NCBI RefSeq assembly: GCF_026278245.1
Contig: NZ_CP111079.1
Location: forward strand, 3,672,501-3,736,500
Source: Pontibacter kalidii
GTDB taxonomy: Bacteria; Bacteroidota; Bacteroidia; Cytophagales; Hymenobacteraceae
Reading direction: 5' to 3'
DNA: 64,000 nucleotides
Position 1 is the stretch's first letter, and the number at the start of each line of letters is the position of its first letter. Under the pieces are notes generated by a model. It saw only the letters and a program-made list of their open reading frames with translations. It was not told the DNA's origin and did no database searches. The position numbers and the translations under genes are program-made. This document shows positions 1-8,482 of the stretch, piece by piece.

Positions 1-149
1 TTCTCCACCAACTGCGACACCATCACAGTGATGTGGGATGAATGCGATTTCTCGATCTGCAACTCCGAAGCCCCCAGCAACTGCTGATCTTTATATAGTG
101 CGATAGAACAGACAATGGTAGAGGTTTCGAGCGCGAGCAACAACGGCAT
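1..149 (-). CDS. tsaB: tRNA threonylcarbamoyladenosine biosynthesis protein TsaB (N-terminal part)
   Basis: The minus strand from the ATG at 149 reads MPLLLALETSTIVCSIALYK and then EIEKSHS-like residues (IEKSHSSHIT). This matches the N-terminal ASKHA-type fold of TsaB, with the LALETST phosphate loop and the KSHS motif typical of the family. TsaB partners TsaD and TsaE in making the t6A37 base of ANN-decoding tRNAs in the cytoplasm. Only 49 codons are inside the window; the rest lies beyond the left edge. A good Bacteroidota promoter lies upstream at 183-214, so it probably has its own transcript. Confidence 0.85.
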   Translation of the reverse strand, partial: MPLLLALETSTIVCSIALYKDQQLLGASELQIEKSHSSHITVMVSQLVE

Positions 150-182
150 GTGCAAGTAGGGTTATAGTTTATAAGATGTCTG

Positions 183-214
183 CAAAATTACGCCACACAA
201 GCGAAGCCTCCAAA
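183..214 (-). promoter_or_regulatory. Predicted Bacteroidota-type promoter of tsaB
   Basis: On the minus strand TTTG (211-214) is followed after 20 bases by TAATTTTG (183-190), matching the -33 TTTG and -7 TAnnTTTG consensus of the primary sigma factor in this phylum. The tsaB start codon is about 34 bases downstream. Confidence 0.6.
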
Positions 215-233
215 AGTATAGCTTCTCCAACGC

Positions 234-263
234 AAAAGAGGGAGGCACTGCTGCACCTCCCTC
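234..263 (-). terminator. Intrinsic terminator of the S41 protease gene
   Basis: On the minus strand GAGGGAGG (256-263) and CCTCCCTC (238-245) form an 8-bp perfect stem with a 10-base loop, followed by TTTT. It lies 24 bases after the stop codon at 287. Confidence 0.7.
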
Positions 264-286
264 CCCTGTTTGCGCGTTTTATACTT

Positions 287-1936
287 TTAATGGGCCTTCA
301 GGTATGATTTATACTTGGCCGGATCGTTGAGCACCTGCACCGCTGCCAGAATATCGGGGTCATCATCAAAGGAAGACTCGATGTACCCTTTCTGCAGGTA
401 GTAGCGCGAAGCGATCTCCGCCTCCAGCATCTCCTGAATCTCGGCGCGGAAGCGCATCAGGTCGTTCGATTTGTTATGGGATACTTTCTTTCTGATGGCG
501 TCGAGCTCTGCCTGGATATCATCATAGTGCTTGCCTTCCTTGGCCTTAGAGGCCACATCTTCCAGCTCGTTCTCGATGGCGGTAGTGTAAGACAGGTCCT
601 TATCCTCCAGGTAAGACACAAACTTCTTATACTCGGCATCCGTCAGTTTAAACTCTTTGGCCGAAGGGATACCTGGGTGCTCTGATTTATACTTGTTGGC
701 ATAGTCGAAGAAGTAGCCTTTACCCGCGATAGTTCTGGTGATTTCGGAGAAGGCTGGCTGCTCTACCTCCACATCCGGGCTAACGCCCCCGCCGTCGTAC
801 ACCACCCTGCCCGATGCTGTTTTAAAGGCCGCGCGAAGCGAGTCCGGAATAGTGGCCACGCTGCCGTCTTCGTTGCGGTGGGCATAATCGATAGCCTGGA
901 TGCAACGGCCGCTCGGTATATAGTATTTAGCTGTGGTTACTTTTAGCTGTGAGTTGTAAGACAGCGGGCGCGTTACCTGCACCAGGCCTTTCCCAAAGGT
1001 GCGCTCCCCTACCAGCACGGCCCGGTCGTAGTCCTGCATCACGCCGGCCACAATCTCGGAAGCTGAAGCGCTGCGTGAACTTGTCAGCACCACCAGCGGC
1101 ATCTCCAGGTCCAGCGGCTCATCCAGCGCCTTATAGGTTTTGTTCCACTCCTCTACCTTACCTTTGGTGCTTACAATATCGCGGCCCTTCTCCACGAAAA
1201 CGTTCGATATATTCACTGCCTCATGCAGCAGGCCTCCCGGGTTGTCGCGCAGGTCTAAAACAATCTTCTGAGCGCCCATCTCCTTGAGCTTCTGCACCGC
1301 CATCTTCACCTCTTTGCCTGCATCCACCGTAAAGCCCGAAAGCTGCAGGTAGCCGATCTGGCCGTCCAGCATGCCATAGTAGGGTACGTTATCCACCATG
1401 ATGTTCTCACGCATCAGCTCCAGGTTTCTGGATTTGTTCTGCCCGTAGCTGCGCACCTCCAGTTTGATGGCCGTGTTAGCCTGGCCTTTCAGCAGCTTGC
1501 TTACCTCTTCGGTAGATTTGCCCCGCACGTCCACGCCGTTCACTTTCAGGATCTCGTCGCCGATGGTTAGGCCTGCTTTGTGTGCCGGGGAGTTCTCGTA
1601 CGGCATCTGCACCACCACTTTACCGTCGCGGCTGCCGATAATCGCACCAATGCCGCCATACTGGCCGGTGGTCATGGTGCGAAAATCCTCAATATCGTCT
1701 TCGGGAATGTAATTCGTGTAAGGGTCGAGTGACTTAAGCATAGCGTCGATGCCTTCCCGCATCATCTGGGCAGGGGGCACATCGTCCACGTAATAGGTAT
1801 TTACTTCTTTGAACAGCGTGGCAAAAACATCCAGGTTCTTGGCTATCTCGAAGTATTTCTCGGAATCGGTTTTGAAAGAGAAGAGGCCCAGGGCAAAAAC
1901 GCCCACCAGCAGACCGGTTATAGTTTTCTTGTACAT
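287..1936 (-). CDS. S41 family C-terminal processing peptidase (CtpA/Tsp type)
   Basis: 549 residues. An N-terminal hydrophobic segment (about 5-21) acts as signal or anchor, so the enzyme should work in the periplasm. Then come the S41 N-terminal helices, a PDZ domain at about 90-165 (GQYGGIGAIIG start, GLTIGDEIL core), and the protease core. The catalytic Ser291 lies in SRSASASEIVAG and Lys316 in ERTFGKGLVQ; the 25-residue spacing equals that of E. coli Prc. Such proteases trim or degrade exported proteins through their C-terminal ends. A helical tail of about 150 residues follows the core. It lies 29 bases after rnpA and probably shares the rpmH-rnpA transcript. The specific substrate cannot be told. 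Confidence 0.93.
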   Translation of the reverse strand: MYKKTITGLLVGVFALGLFSFKTDSEKYFEIAKNLDVFATLFKEVNTYYVDDVPPAQMMREGIDAMLKSLDPYTNYIPEDDIEDFRTMTTGQYGGIGAIIGSRDGKVVVQMPYENSPAHKAGLTIGDEILKVNGVDVRGKSTEEVSKLLKGQANTAIKLEVRSYGQNKSRNLELMRENIMVDNVPYYGMLDGQIGYLQLSGFTVDAGKEVKMAVQKLKEMGAQKIVLDLRDNPGGLLHEAVNISNVFVEKGRDIVSTKGKVEEWNKTYKALDEPLDLEMPLVVLTSSRSASASEIVAGVMQDYDRAVLVGERTFGKGLVQVTRPLSYNSQLKVTTAKYYIPSGRCIQAIDYAHRNEDGSVATIPDSLRAAFKTASGRVVYDGGGVSPDVEVEQPAFSEITRTIAGKGYFFDYANKYKSEHPGIPSAKEFKLTDAEYKKFVSYLEDKDLSYTTAIENELEDVASKAKEGKHYDDIQAELDAIRKKVSHNKSNDLMRFRAEIQEMLEAEIASRYYLQKGYIESSFDDDPDILAAVQVLNDPAKYKSYLKAH

Positions 1937-1965
1937 AATATCAGGCTAAGGAGACGCAGGTAAGT

Positions 1966-2376
1966 CTATTTATTTAGACAACGCTCCAAACCTGAAATTA
2001 GTTTTTTTTGGATAGACTGGAAGGATTTTTTTTCCTTGCCAATATACAGGATCCCCAGCAGGCGGGGCGCCTGGGCCGGGTGCTGCAGCAGGAGGTGCTT
2101 GTTAAGGCGGTACGCCTCACGCATCTGCCTTTTGAGGCGGTTGCGATCTACGGCACGCTTGAAGTAGCGTTTAGAAACGGAGAGGAGCACCTGGGTTTGC
2201 CCAGGCGGCAGGTCCTGCGGCGTGTGGTACACAAACCGCAGCGGATACAAATTAAAAGAAGAACCCTTGGCGAACAGCAGCGAAATGAGCCGCTTACTGC
2301 ACAAGTGTTCTTCTTTCGAAAATGTATAACTGTTAGGCTGGCCGGCTTGCTGCTCGTTAGCTGCTGCTGAATCCAT
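1966..2376 (-). CDS. rnpA: Ribonuclease P protein component
   Basis: 136 residues. The central LLSVSKRYFKRAVDRNR and KRQMREAYR motifs (about 64-90) are the RNA-binding RNR signature of RnpA, which binds the RNase P RNA and helps it cut the 5' leader off tRNA precursors. The gene follows rpmH by 41 bases on the same strand, the order found in most bacteria. The first 20 residues (MDSAAANEQQAGQPN...) are not conserved in the family, but no later ATG is available before the conserved region. Confidence 0.95.
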   Translation of the reverse strand: MDSAAANEQQAGQPNSYTFSKEEHLCSKRLISLLFAKGSSFNLYPLRFVYHTPQDLPPGQTQVLLSVSKRYFKRAVDRNRLKRQMREAYRLNKHLLLQHPAQAPRLLGILYIGKEKKSFQSIQKKLISGLERCLNK

Positions 2377-2417
2377 TAGCGGCTATACAATAGCGAAACC
2401 AATTCCTGTATCAGGAA

Positions 2418-2579
2418 TTAAGCTGCCTTATGTCTTTTCTCGCTAGAAACTGTCAGTCTCTTTCTGCCTTTGGCTCTTCTGCTGGCCAATACTCTTCTAC
2501 CGTTAGCGGTTTCCATTCTTGATCTGAAACCGTGCTTGTTTCTTCTTTTTCTCTGAGAAGGCTGGAATGTTCTTTTCAT
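2418..2579 (-). CDS. rpmH: 50S ribosomal protein L34
   Basis: 53 residues, starting [20 protein letters not shown] and rich in Arg and Lys throughout, which is the classic bL34 sequence. It is part of the large subunit. It is first in the rpmH-rnpA-S41 gene cluster and sits 23 bases downstream of a near-perfect promoter (2608-2638). The ORF is short but the whole protein is canonical. Confidence 0.97.
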   Translation of the reverse strand: MKRTFQPSQRKRRNKHGFRSRMETANGRRVLASRRAKGRKRLTVSSEKRHKAA

Positions 2580-2607
2580 CGTCTGCCAATGGTTTTATTA
2601 TGGCCTG

Positions 2608-2638
2608 CAAAATTAGTAAACCTTTAAAGAATAGCAAA
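2608..2638 (-). promoter_or_regulatory. Predicted strong promoter of rpmH-rnpA
   Basis: On the minus strand TTTG (2635-2638), 19 bases, then TAATTTTG (2608-2615). Both boxes and the spacing fit the Bacteroidota -33/-7 consensus exactly. It lies just upstream of the ribosomal protein gene rpmH, as expected for a strong promoter. Confidence 0.7.
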
Positions 2639-2789
2639 GTCTGGTTCATAATTTTTGTAAAAAGATGCTGTAGAGCTGCGTATCGGTGTTGAAACAGTTG
2701 CCTCCGGGAAGCTTTACAGGCTTGTAGAGGACTGGTTTTATACTTTGAAGCGACTGTACCGGCTTTGCCTCTTCTTTATACTTGCCCAA

Positions 2790-3640
2790 TAATACTGCTG
2801 CCGCAAGTCTGCAGACTTGTGTCTTTAAGTGGTATCGAGTCTGTGATTCGACTAGCTTGCAAAGCCATAATTTACACTTGAGTTATACTTCCATAGCTTC
2901 CGCTTCCCGCAACTTGACACAAGCTTCACCTATCACTGCCGCGGGTTTGCAACCCGTGCCTTCTATGATGTCGGGTTTGTAACCCGACTGGCTCGCAGAG
3001 CCATACATTATACTTCATACTTTGGCTATACTTCACTAGCCGCTGCTACCTTCCATTTGAAACAGGCTATTCTTGCTAGCTGCCGCTGATCCACGGCCTT
3101 ACCAGCTGCTCATTTCATCTCTGGCTGTGGCTCCCTCCAGGCCGGGAGGCCTCGTCCACGGGCATCGCGCTGTCTACATTTCCTTTGCTTGACCTGCGGT
3201 CTCCGCAATTTCGCTGAAGCGAAACCGGAAATCTAGAAGGCGCTCAACCCAAGGACTGGGATCAGGTTTGATAGCCCCCGCTGATGCAACTTGAACCAAG
3301 TCCCCCTTTGAAGGGGGCAGGGGTGGGTTTATACTTTGTAGTCCTGCTGTTCCGGATTTGCAATCCGCTTTTCTGTCCGTAGCTACTGCCTTTGCTATGG
3401 CAGATTACAAATCCGCGGCTACTATACTTCCGGATTGCAAATCCGACAGAGCAGGAAAGGGTGGGTTTATACTTTGCGTGGACAGGTCGCGACCTGTCCA
3501 CGCAAGAACAGCGGCTATAGAACTTATACTTTGGTAGCAGCAGTTACAGGCTCCCCTCCTTGGTTAAGGAGGGGCAGGGGTGGTTGGACCCGGTACTAGC
3601 TCACCCTCCTGTTCTCAGGAGAAGGGTGGAGTGATGAGGG
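2790..3640 (+). repeat. Composite intergenic repeat island 1 (forward)
   Basis: Non-coding stretch made of short hairpin modules that recur in the islands at 15047, 36672 and 60228. Modules in order: A (2938-3003, paired hairpins of the type GGGTTTGCAACCC), D (3030-3095, CTAGC...CCGCTGATCC), C (3129-3276, ending CAACCCAAGGACTGGGATCA), E (3290-3337, CCCCCTTTGAAGGGGG), B (3338-3462, repeated CGGATTTGCAATCCG), F (3477-3505, GGACAGGTCGCGACCTGTCC) and G (3550-3590, CCCCTCCTT...AAGGAGGGG). An extra A-like hairpin is at 2800-2865. TATACTT words fill the joints. I see no gene in 2640-3777. Confidence 0.85.
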
Positions 3641-3777
3641 TTAGGGCTGAATACCCACAAGCAGGCTGCCTACAGCAAATCTCAAAGTATAAAAACTACC
3701 TTTACGCCACCTAACGTACTTTATCAAGTATAATCTGCAACACAAAAGTATAACCTGACGCATCAGCCCGATAAACT

Positions 3778-5493
3778 ATGATCCACTATCACCTCTCCTT
3801 CCAGAACCCGCTTACGCATTTTGTCGACATCACCATCACTATAAAAGAGAACCAGCAGCAGGCCTTATACTTGCAGCTGCCCGCCTGGCGGCCCGGCAGG
3901 TATGAACTGCAGCACTTTGCCCAGAAGCTGCGGGCGGTTACGGCCTCTGCCAACGGAGAGGGCATCACCATAGACAAAGTAACCAAAGACCGCTGGAAGG
4001 TGCAGACCGGAGTTGCTTCGGAAGTAGCGATCAGCTACAGCTTTTTTGCCCGCCAGATGGACGCCGGCGGTTCGTGGCTGGATGAGGAACAGCTTTACCT
4101 GAATCCGATCAACTGCCTGATGGCAGTGGAGGGGCGCGAGCAGGAGCCATGCCAGTTGAAGCTGCAGCTGCCGGAGGAATGGACGATTGCCTGCGGCTTG
4201 CCGGAGACAGAAAAACATACGCTACAGGCCGAAAACTTCGATGAGCTGGCAGATAGCCCCTTCATTGCCAGCGAGAGCCTGAAGCGCGAGACCTTTGAGG
4301 TAGATGGTTATACTTTCCACATTTGGTTGCAAGGCGATTGCCAGCCGGATTGGGAGAAGATGAAGCAGGACTTCGCCGGGTTCACCAAAGAGCAACTGGC
4401 GGTGTTCGGCGACTTTCCGGTGAAGGAATATCATTACCTCAACGAGATCCTGCCTTACCGCTATTACCACGGCGTGGAGCATAGCCACTCCACTGTTATT
4501 ACGCTGGGGCCAGGCGAATTACTGATGACGCCGAGCCTGTACAAAGAGTTTGTGGGCGTGAGCTCGCATGAGCTTTTCCATACGTGGAACATCAAAAAGA
4601 TCCGGCCCAAGGAGATGCTGCCCTACAACTTTGCGCAGGAGAACTACTTTAAAACCGGCTATGTGGCCGAGGGTATCACCACGTACTACGGCGACTACAT
4701 GCTGGCCCGCAGCGGCTTTTTTACCGCCGAGGCATACTTCGAAGAACTAAACACCAGCCTGCAGCGCTACTTTGCCGACTACAGCCGCCACAACCTCTCC
4801 GTCGCCGACTCCTCCTTTGACCTGTGGCTGGACGGCTACAAGCCCGGCATCCCTGACCGCAAGGTATCCATCTACATCAAGGGCGCCCTTACGACTCTGC
4901 TCCTCGACCTGCAGCTACGCAAAGCCACCGGCAACAAAGCGAGTATGGATGTGGTGATGCGGGAGTTTTGGGAGCGTTTTGGCAAAAAGAACACCGGCTA
5001 TACCGCGCAGGATTATGCAAATCTAGTAAATAAGGTGGCTGGGCAGTCGTTCCAGCTATACTTCGACAAATACATCAACGGCACCGAACCTATAGAACCG
5101 ACGCTGGATGAGGCGCTGCGTTATGTGGGTTGTAATTTGGCCGAACAGCAAAACCCACTTATTTATGAGGGCAAGTATGGCTTTAAGATCTCTTCCGAGG
5201 GAAGTATAAAAGTGACGGCCATTGCCCCAGGCTCTCCTGCCCGTGAGCTGCTAAGTATAGAGGATGAGTTGGTGGCCCTGAACGGGCGCAAACTGGAGAG
5301 CAACCTGCAGCAGCTGTTGGCACTGGAGCCGCAGGAGGTGGAGCTGGCGCTGTTCCGGGAAAAGCAGCTGCGCGTGGTCAGGCTGGAGCCCAACGGCCAA
5401 AGCTTTTACAGCAAACATACCGTGCAGAAGCGGCAAGATGCCACGGCGGCGGAGAAAGAAAACTTTAGGCTATGGCTGAAGCAGGAGTTTTAG
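3778..5493 (+). CDS. M61 family metallopeptidase with PDZ domain
   Basis: 571 residues. The zinc motif SHELFHTWN puts the HExxH ligands at His264 and His268 with catalytic Glu265; the third ligand is probably Glu298 in GYVAEGITTYYGDY. The N-terminal half is the beta-rich domain of glycyl-aminopeptidase-type M61 enzymes. A PDZ domain lies at about 455-540 (GSIKVTAIAPGSPARELLSI). No signal peptide is evident, so the protein may be cytosolic, although many relatives are exported. It is a lone plus-strand gene between island 1 and a converging minus-strand gene. Family members are aminopeptidases; the natural substrate is unknown. Confidence 0.92.
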   Translation: MIHYHLSFQNPLTHFVDITITIKENQQQALYLQLPAWRPGRYELQHFAQKLRAVTASANGEGITIDKVTKDRWKVQTGVASEVAISYSFFARQMDAGGSWLDEEQLYLNPINCLMAVEGREQEPCQLKLQLPEEWTIACGLPETEKHTLQAENFDELADSPFIASESLKRETFEVDGYTFHIWLQGDCQPDWEKMKQDFAGFTKEQLAVFGDFPVKEYHYLNEILPYRYYHGVEHSHSTVITLGPGELLMTPSLYKEFVGVSSHELFHTWNIKKIRPKEMLPYNFAQENYFKTGYVAEGITTYYGDYMLARSGFFTAEAYFEELNTSLQRYFADYSRHNLSVADSSFDLWLDGYKPGIPDRKVSIYIKGALTTLLLDLQLRKATGNKASMDVVMREFWERFGKKNTGYTAQDYANLVNKVAGQSFQLYFDKYINGTEPIEPTLDEALRYVGCNLAEQQNPLIYEGKYGFKISSEGSIKVTAIAPGSPARELLSIEDELVALNGRKLESNLQQLLALEPQEVELALFREKQLRVVRLEPNGQSFYSKHTVQKRQDATAAEKENFRLWLKQEF

Positions 5494-5520
5494 TGGGCCT
5501 TTTCCTATTGATATTCTCGG

Positions 5521-5626
5521 CTGGCGCGAGTTTTCAACTCGTGTCTTAGTATGATGTTGAGTTTGTAACTCAACTGGGGCGGAGGCCCACACTATAGCCA
5601 GTCACGAGCGAGGACACTCGCGCCAG
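5521..5626. repeat. A-type palindromic intergenic repeat
   Basis: The outer arms CTGGCGCGAGT (5521-5531) and ACTCGCGCCAG (5616-5626) are exact reverse complements. Inside are two smaller hairpins, GAGTTTTCAACTC and GAGTTTGTAACTC. It lies between two convergent genes (M61 and the flavoprotein) and could end transcription from both sides. It belongs to the same family as module A of the large islands. Confidence 0.75.
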
Positions 5627-5642
5627 CTAAAAAGCAGTCCCT

Positions 5643-6881
5643 CTAATTAAACAACAGCTTAGCGTAAAAGGAGGGTTGCCGTAACCGCTCGCGCAGGTCC
5701 AGGTCGTTGAACATGCAGGAGATGGTTTCGGCGAGCGCTTGGTTTCTGGAGGCTTTACTGGCCACTTTATCAAACAGCCAGGGATAGTTTAGCAGCTTTT
5801 GCATCTGGCGGCTCAGCCGGAGCTCTTTCCAGAGGCGGTTGTACACAGCTTTGTCGTAGCCTTGCATAAAGGCACCCGAGAAATCCTGCTGCTCCAGGCA
5901 CTTTTCAGCCTGCGCTGCCGCCCAGCGCCCGCTGATCATGGCGTTGCTGATGCCTTCGCCGGTAAAAGGATCAATCAAGGCCCCGGCATCACCCAGCAGC
6001 ATGTAGTTATCTCCGGAGATAACCCGTTTCCGAGAGCCCAGCGGTAGCCCAAAGCCACGGATGTCATCCACCAGCTCAGCGTTGGCAAAGCGCTGCTGCA
6101 GCTCGGGGTGCGACGCGATCATCTGCTGCATCTCTTTTTTGAGGTTCACTTTTTTACGGCTCACGGCGCTGCTCAACATGCCCACCCCCACATTGGCCTG
6201 CCCGTTCGGCAGCGGGAAGATCCAGAAATACCCCGGCAGAAAATCCTTGAAGAAGTGAAGCTCTATAAAGCCATCGGCATCCATGCCTTCCACGCCTTTG
6301 TAGTAGGCCCGCAGGCCGGCGCAGTAGTGCTCCGGCTCTTGCTGCAGTTCTGCCACATGCCGTGTGAAACCCGACTGCGCCCCGTTGGCCACCAGCAGCA
6401 GATTTGCCTGCACCAGCGGCTGCCCTTGCTTATCCGAAAGTATAAACCCGCCTTCTGGAGTGCGCTCATACTTTACCACGTCTATATTCTCCCGAAAATC
6501 GACCTCGGACCGCTGCCGCACCTGCTCCACCAGGAAATCATCAAAGTGAATGCGTTTGGAGATGTAGCCTGCCGGTGTGTCCTGCTCAGGCCTGTAGTTA
6601 TACTTGAACGGCACACTTAGCTTATGACCGCCGGGCGAGATGAAATGGATGCCCCAGGAAGGCAAGGCCTCCTGCAGTTCCCCCAATTGTGCAGGCAAAT
6701 CCAGGGAGATGCGGCGCAGTTCGTTCACTACCTTGCCGCTCAGGGCATCGCCGCATACTTTATCGCGCGGGAAGGTAGATTTGTCGATTAGCAGCGATGG
6801 AATGCCTTTGTTGGCGAGGTGCAGCGCGGCAGTGGCTCCGGCTGGACCAGCGCCAAGTATACAGATATCGGTTTTGTGCAT
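5643..6881 (-). CDS. Geranylgeranyl reductase family FAD-dependent oxidoreductase
   Basis: 412 residues from the ATG at 6881. The N-terminus holds the Rossmann FAD motif GAGPAGATAALHLA (about 10-23), followed by IDKSTFPRDKVCGDALSG, the signature of geranylgeranyl reductase/digeranylgeranylglycerophospholipid reductase-type enzymes. A second FAD motif, LLGDAGALIDPFTGEGIS, is near residue 290. These enzymes saturate isoprenoid double bonds; in this phylum the exact lipid or quinone substrate is usually unknown. A TTG four codons upstream is a possible but weaker start. There is no operon partner: the neighbour downstream converges. Confidence 0.88.
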   Translation of the reverse strand: MHKTDICILGAGPAGATAALHLANKGIPSLLIDKSTFPRDKVCGDALSGKVVNELRRISLDLPAQLGELQEALPSWGIHFISPGGHKLSVPFKYNYRPEQDTPAGYISKRIHFDDFLVEQVRQRSEVDFRENIDVVKYERTPEGGFILSDKQGQPLVQANLLLVANGAQSGFTRHVAELQQEPEHYCAGLRAYYKGVEGMDADGFIELHFFKDFLPGYFWIFPLPNGQANVGVGMLSSAVSRKKVNLKKEMQQMIASHPELQQRFANAELVDDIRGFGLPLGSRKRVISGDNYMLLGDAGALIDPFTGEGISNAMISGRWAAAQAEKCLEQQDFSGAFMQGYDKAVYNRLWKELRLSRQMQKLLNYPWLFDKVASKASRNQALAETISCMFNDLDLRERLRQPSFYAKLLFN

Positions 6882-6941
6882 GTTAAACTTCAAGGCCTCC
6901 TAAAGATAGGCAGAAGCCCCTTAACCACACAGCATGGGCAC

Positions 6942-6971
6942 AAAAAAAGAAAGCCCTTGTCAAGAGCTTTC
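6942..6971 (-). terminator. Intrinsic terminator of the small gene at 7009-7209
   Basis: On the minus strand GAAAGCTCTTG and CAAGGGCTTTC (6949-6971) pair with one G-T, followed by a run of T (6942-6948). It lies 37 bases after the stop codon. Confidence 0.75.
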
Positions 6972-7008
6972 CTTTCGTAGTTTTCATAGCTTATTTTGTT
7001 AGAACGCC

Positions 7009-7209
7009 TTACTTTTTATCGTATGGCGTATTGTTACCGCCCTTTGCCAGGTTACGGTTCGGGTTCTGCACTTTAGTTGCGTCTTTATTCAGTTTGTTGC
7101 GCACCGGGTTATCATCGATGTTACCCATTGGCTTACTCTGGTCTTCCTGATTTGGATTGTTTTTCTTCAACTCATCCAAATTCTTCTTATTCTCATTCTT
7201 GATGCTCAT
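7009..7209 (-). CDS. Small hydrophilic hypothetical protein
   Basis: 66 residues beginning MSIKNENKKNLDELKKNNPN, very rich in Asn, Lys, Asp and Gln, with no hydrophobic stretch; probably soluble and disordered. The start at 7209 is chosen because AGAAGGA lies about 10 bases upstream; a longer frame to 7269 has no such site. It has a good terminator and stands alone. I recognise no domain. Its composition is AT-richer than its neighbours. A stress- or stationary-phase-related role is possible but only a guess. Confidence 0.65.
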   Translation of the reverse strand: MSIKNENKKNLDELKKNNPNQEDQSKPMGNIDDNPVRNKLNKDATKVQNPNRNLAKGGNNTPYDKK

Positions 7210-7347
7210 AGCTTGTTTTCCTTCTAGTGTATAGTATAGTTTACCCCATCGGGCCCCACTTTGTTGCACTTAGATGCTGCACCTCATACGTAAGAAGCTA
7301 TCAAAAAGGCCCGGACGAGAATCTTTTTTGCACTACATCTCAAACAA

Positions 7348-7373
7348 AAAAGGGAAGCCAAAGCCTCCCTTTT
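7348..7373 (-). terminator. Candidate terminator downstream of the PfkB kinase gene
   Basis: AAAAGGGA (7348-7355) pairs with TCCCTTTT (7366-7373) around a short loop that can add further pairs. It is symmetric enough to act on either strand. On the minus strand it lies about 160 bases beyond the kinase stop codon, after the large hairpin at 7400-7478. Confidence 0.45.
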
Positions 7374-7399
7374 ATACTTTATGACTCAAGTTGCGATTC

Positions 7400-7478
7400 A
7401 CCCACCCCTGCCCCTCCGAGGAGGGGAATTTCGCAAAAGAGCAGGTAATTCCCCTCCTCGGAGGGGTTAGGGGTGGGT
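7400..7478. repeat. Long near-perfect inverted repeat (E-type module pair)
   Basis: Arms of about 31 bases (7400-7430 and 7447-7478) starting ACCCACCCCT and ending GAGGGGAATT are reverse complements apart from one indel, with a 16-base spacer. Each arm contains the inner palindrome CCCCTCCGAGGAGGGG. The same sequence type is module E of the composite islands. It lies 55 bases after the kinase stop codon. Confidence 0.8.
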
Positions 7479-7532
7479 TTACACCTGCACTGCACTAGTA
7501 AATCGTAACTTGGGGTTTATACTTACCTATAC

Positions 7533-8456
7533 TTACTGCAGCACCGTATCAAATGCCACCAGGTTCACGAACTGCTGCACGCGGCCGTCGATCTCCTCCT
7601 GCGTCAGGTTTTTCAGGCGCTCGGTTCCAAATTTCTCCACGCAGAACGAGGCCATGGCAGAGCCATAGATCACGGCACGTTTCATACTTTCGAAGCTGAT
7701 ATCGTTGCAGCTGGCCAGGTACCCGATAAAGCCGCCCGCAAAGGTATCGCCGGCGCCGGTTGGGTCGAACACTTCCTCCAGCGGCAGGGCTGGGGCAAAA
7801 AATACTTTCTCTTCGTTAAACAGCAGGGCGCCATGCTCACCTTTTTTGATGATCAGGAATTTTGGCCCCATCGCCATAATTTTCTTGGCAGCTTTCACCA
7901 AAGAGTACTCCCCGCTCAGCTGGCGCGCCTCCTCATCGTTGATCGAAAGGACATCGATCAGCTTTATCGTCTCTTTCAGCTCGTCGAGGGCAATGTCCAT
8001 CCAGAAGTTCATGGTGTCCATCACGATCAGCTTCGGACGGTTGTTCAGGCGCTCGATCACCGTTTTCTGCACCTGCGGCGCCAGGTTGCCCAGCATCAGG
8101 TATTCGCAGTTCTGGTAGCTTTCCGGAATGATCGGGTCAAAATCGCCCAGCACGTTCAACTCCGTCACCAGCGTTTCGCGGCTGTTCATGTCGTTGAAGT
8201 AGCGGCCAGACCAGAAGAAAGACTTCTCGTTCTCCTTCACCTGCATGCCTTCGGTGCTGATGTTGCGCTGGTGCATCAGTTTCACGTGGTCCTGGTCAAA
8301 ATCGCCACCCACTACCGACACCACGTTTACGGGCTTCACGAAGTATGAAGACGACAAAGAGATGTATGTGGCCGCACCGCCCACGATTTTATCTGTTTTT
8401 CCGAAGGGGGTCTCCAGCGCATCGAACGCCATCGAACCGACTACTACTAAGCTCAT
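7533..8456 (-). CDS. PfkB/ribokinase family sugar or nucleoside kinase
   Basis: 307 residues. It starts MSLVVVGSMAFDALETPFGK, with the glycine-rich GGAATYISLSSSYF segment, and carries the C-terminal PfkB signature DPTGAGDTFAGGFIGYL (about 231-247) with catalytic Asp in GAGD. This fold phosphorylates sugars or nucleosides with ATP. Bacteroidota proteins of this type are often named ribokinase or adenosine kinase, but the substrate cannot be read from the sequence. The gene stands alone, just after the tRNA-His gene on the same strand, with a palindrome in its leader (8483-8508). Confidence 0.88.
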   Translation of the reverse strand: MSLVVVGSMAFDALETPFGKTDKIVGGAATYISLSSSYFVKPVNVVSVVGGDFDQDHVKLMHQRNISTEGMQVKENEKSFFWSGRYFNDMNSRETLVTELNVLGDFDPIIPESYQNCEYLMLGNLAPQVQKTVIERLNNRPKLIVMDTMNFWMDIALDELKETIKLIDVLSINDEEARQLSGEYSLVKAAKKIMAMGPKFLIIKKGEHGALLFNEEKVFFAPALPLEEVFDPTGAGDTFAGGFIGYLASCNDISFESMKRAVIYGSAMASFCVEKFGTERLKNLTQEEIDGRVQQFVNLVAFDTVLQ

Positions 8457-8482
8457 ATTTTTAATTTTGAATGAGTGATTTT

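Noticed and set aside
1966..2579. Replication origin next to rpmH-rnpA
   Set aside because: The gene pair lies near the origin in many bacteria, but I see no DnaA-box cluster and no dnaA here, so position relative to the origin cannot be claimed.
3262..3501. Open frames inside the repeat islands (e.g. 3262-3501 and the matching one at 37191-37373)
   Set aside because: They recur only because the B module itself recurs; the translations follow the palindromes and have no start-site support.
2790..3640. Possible CRISPR array in the repeat-rich spacers
   Set aside because: Repeats are mixed hairpins of different length without equal spacing or unique spacers, and no cas gene is nearby.
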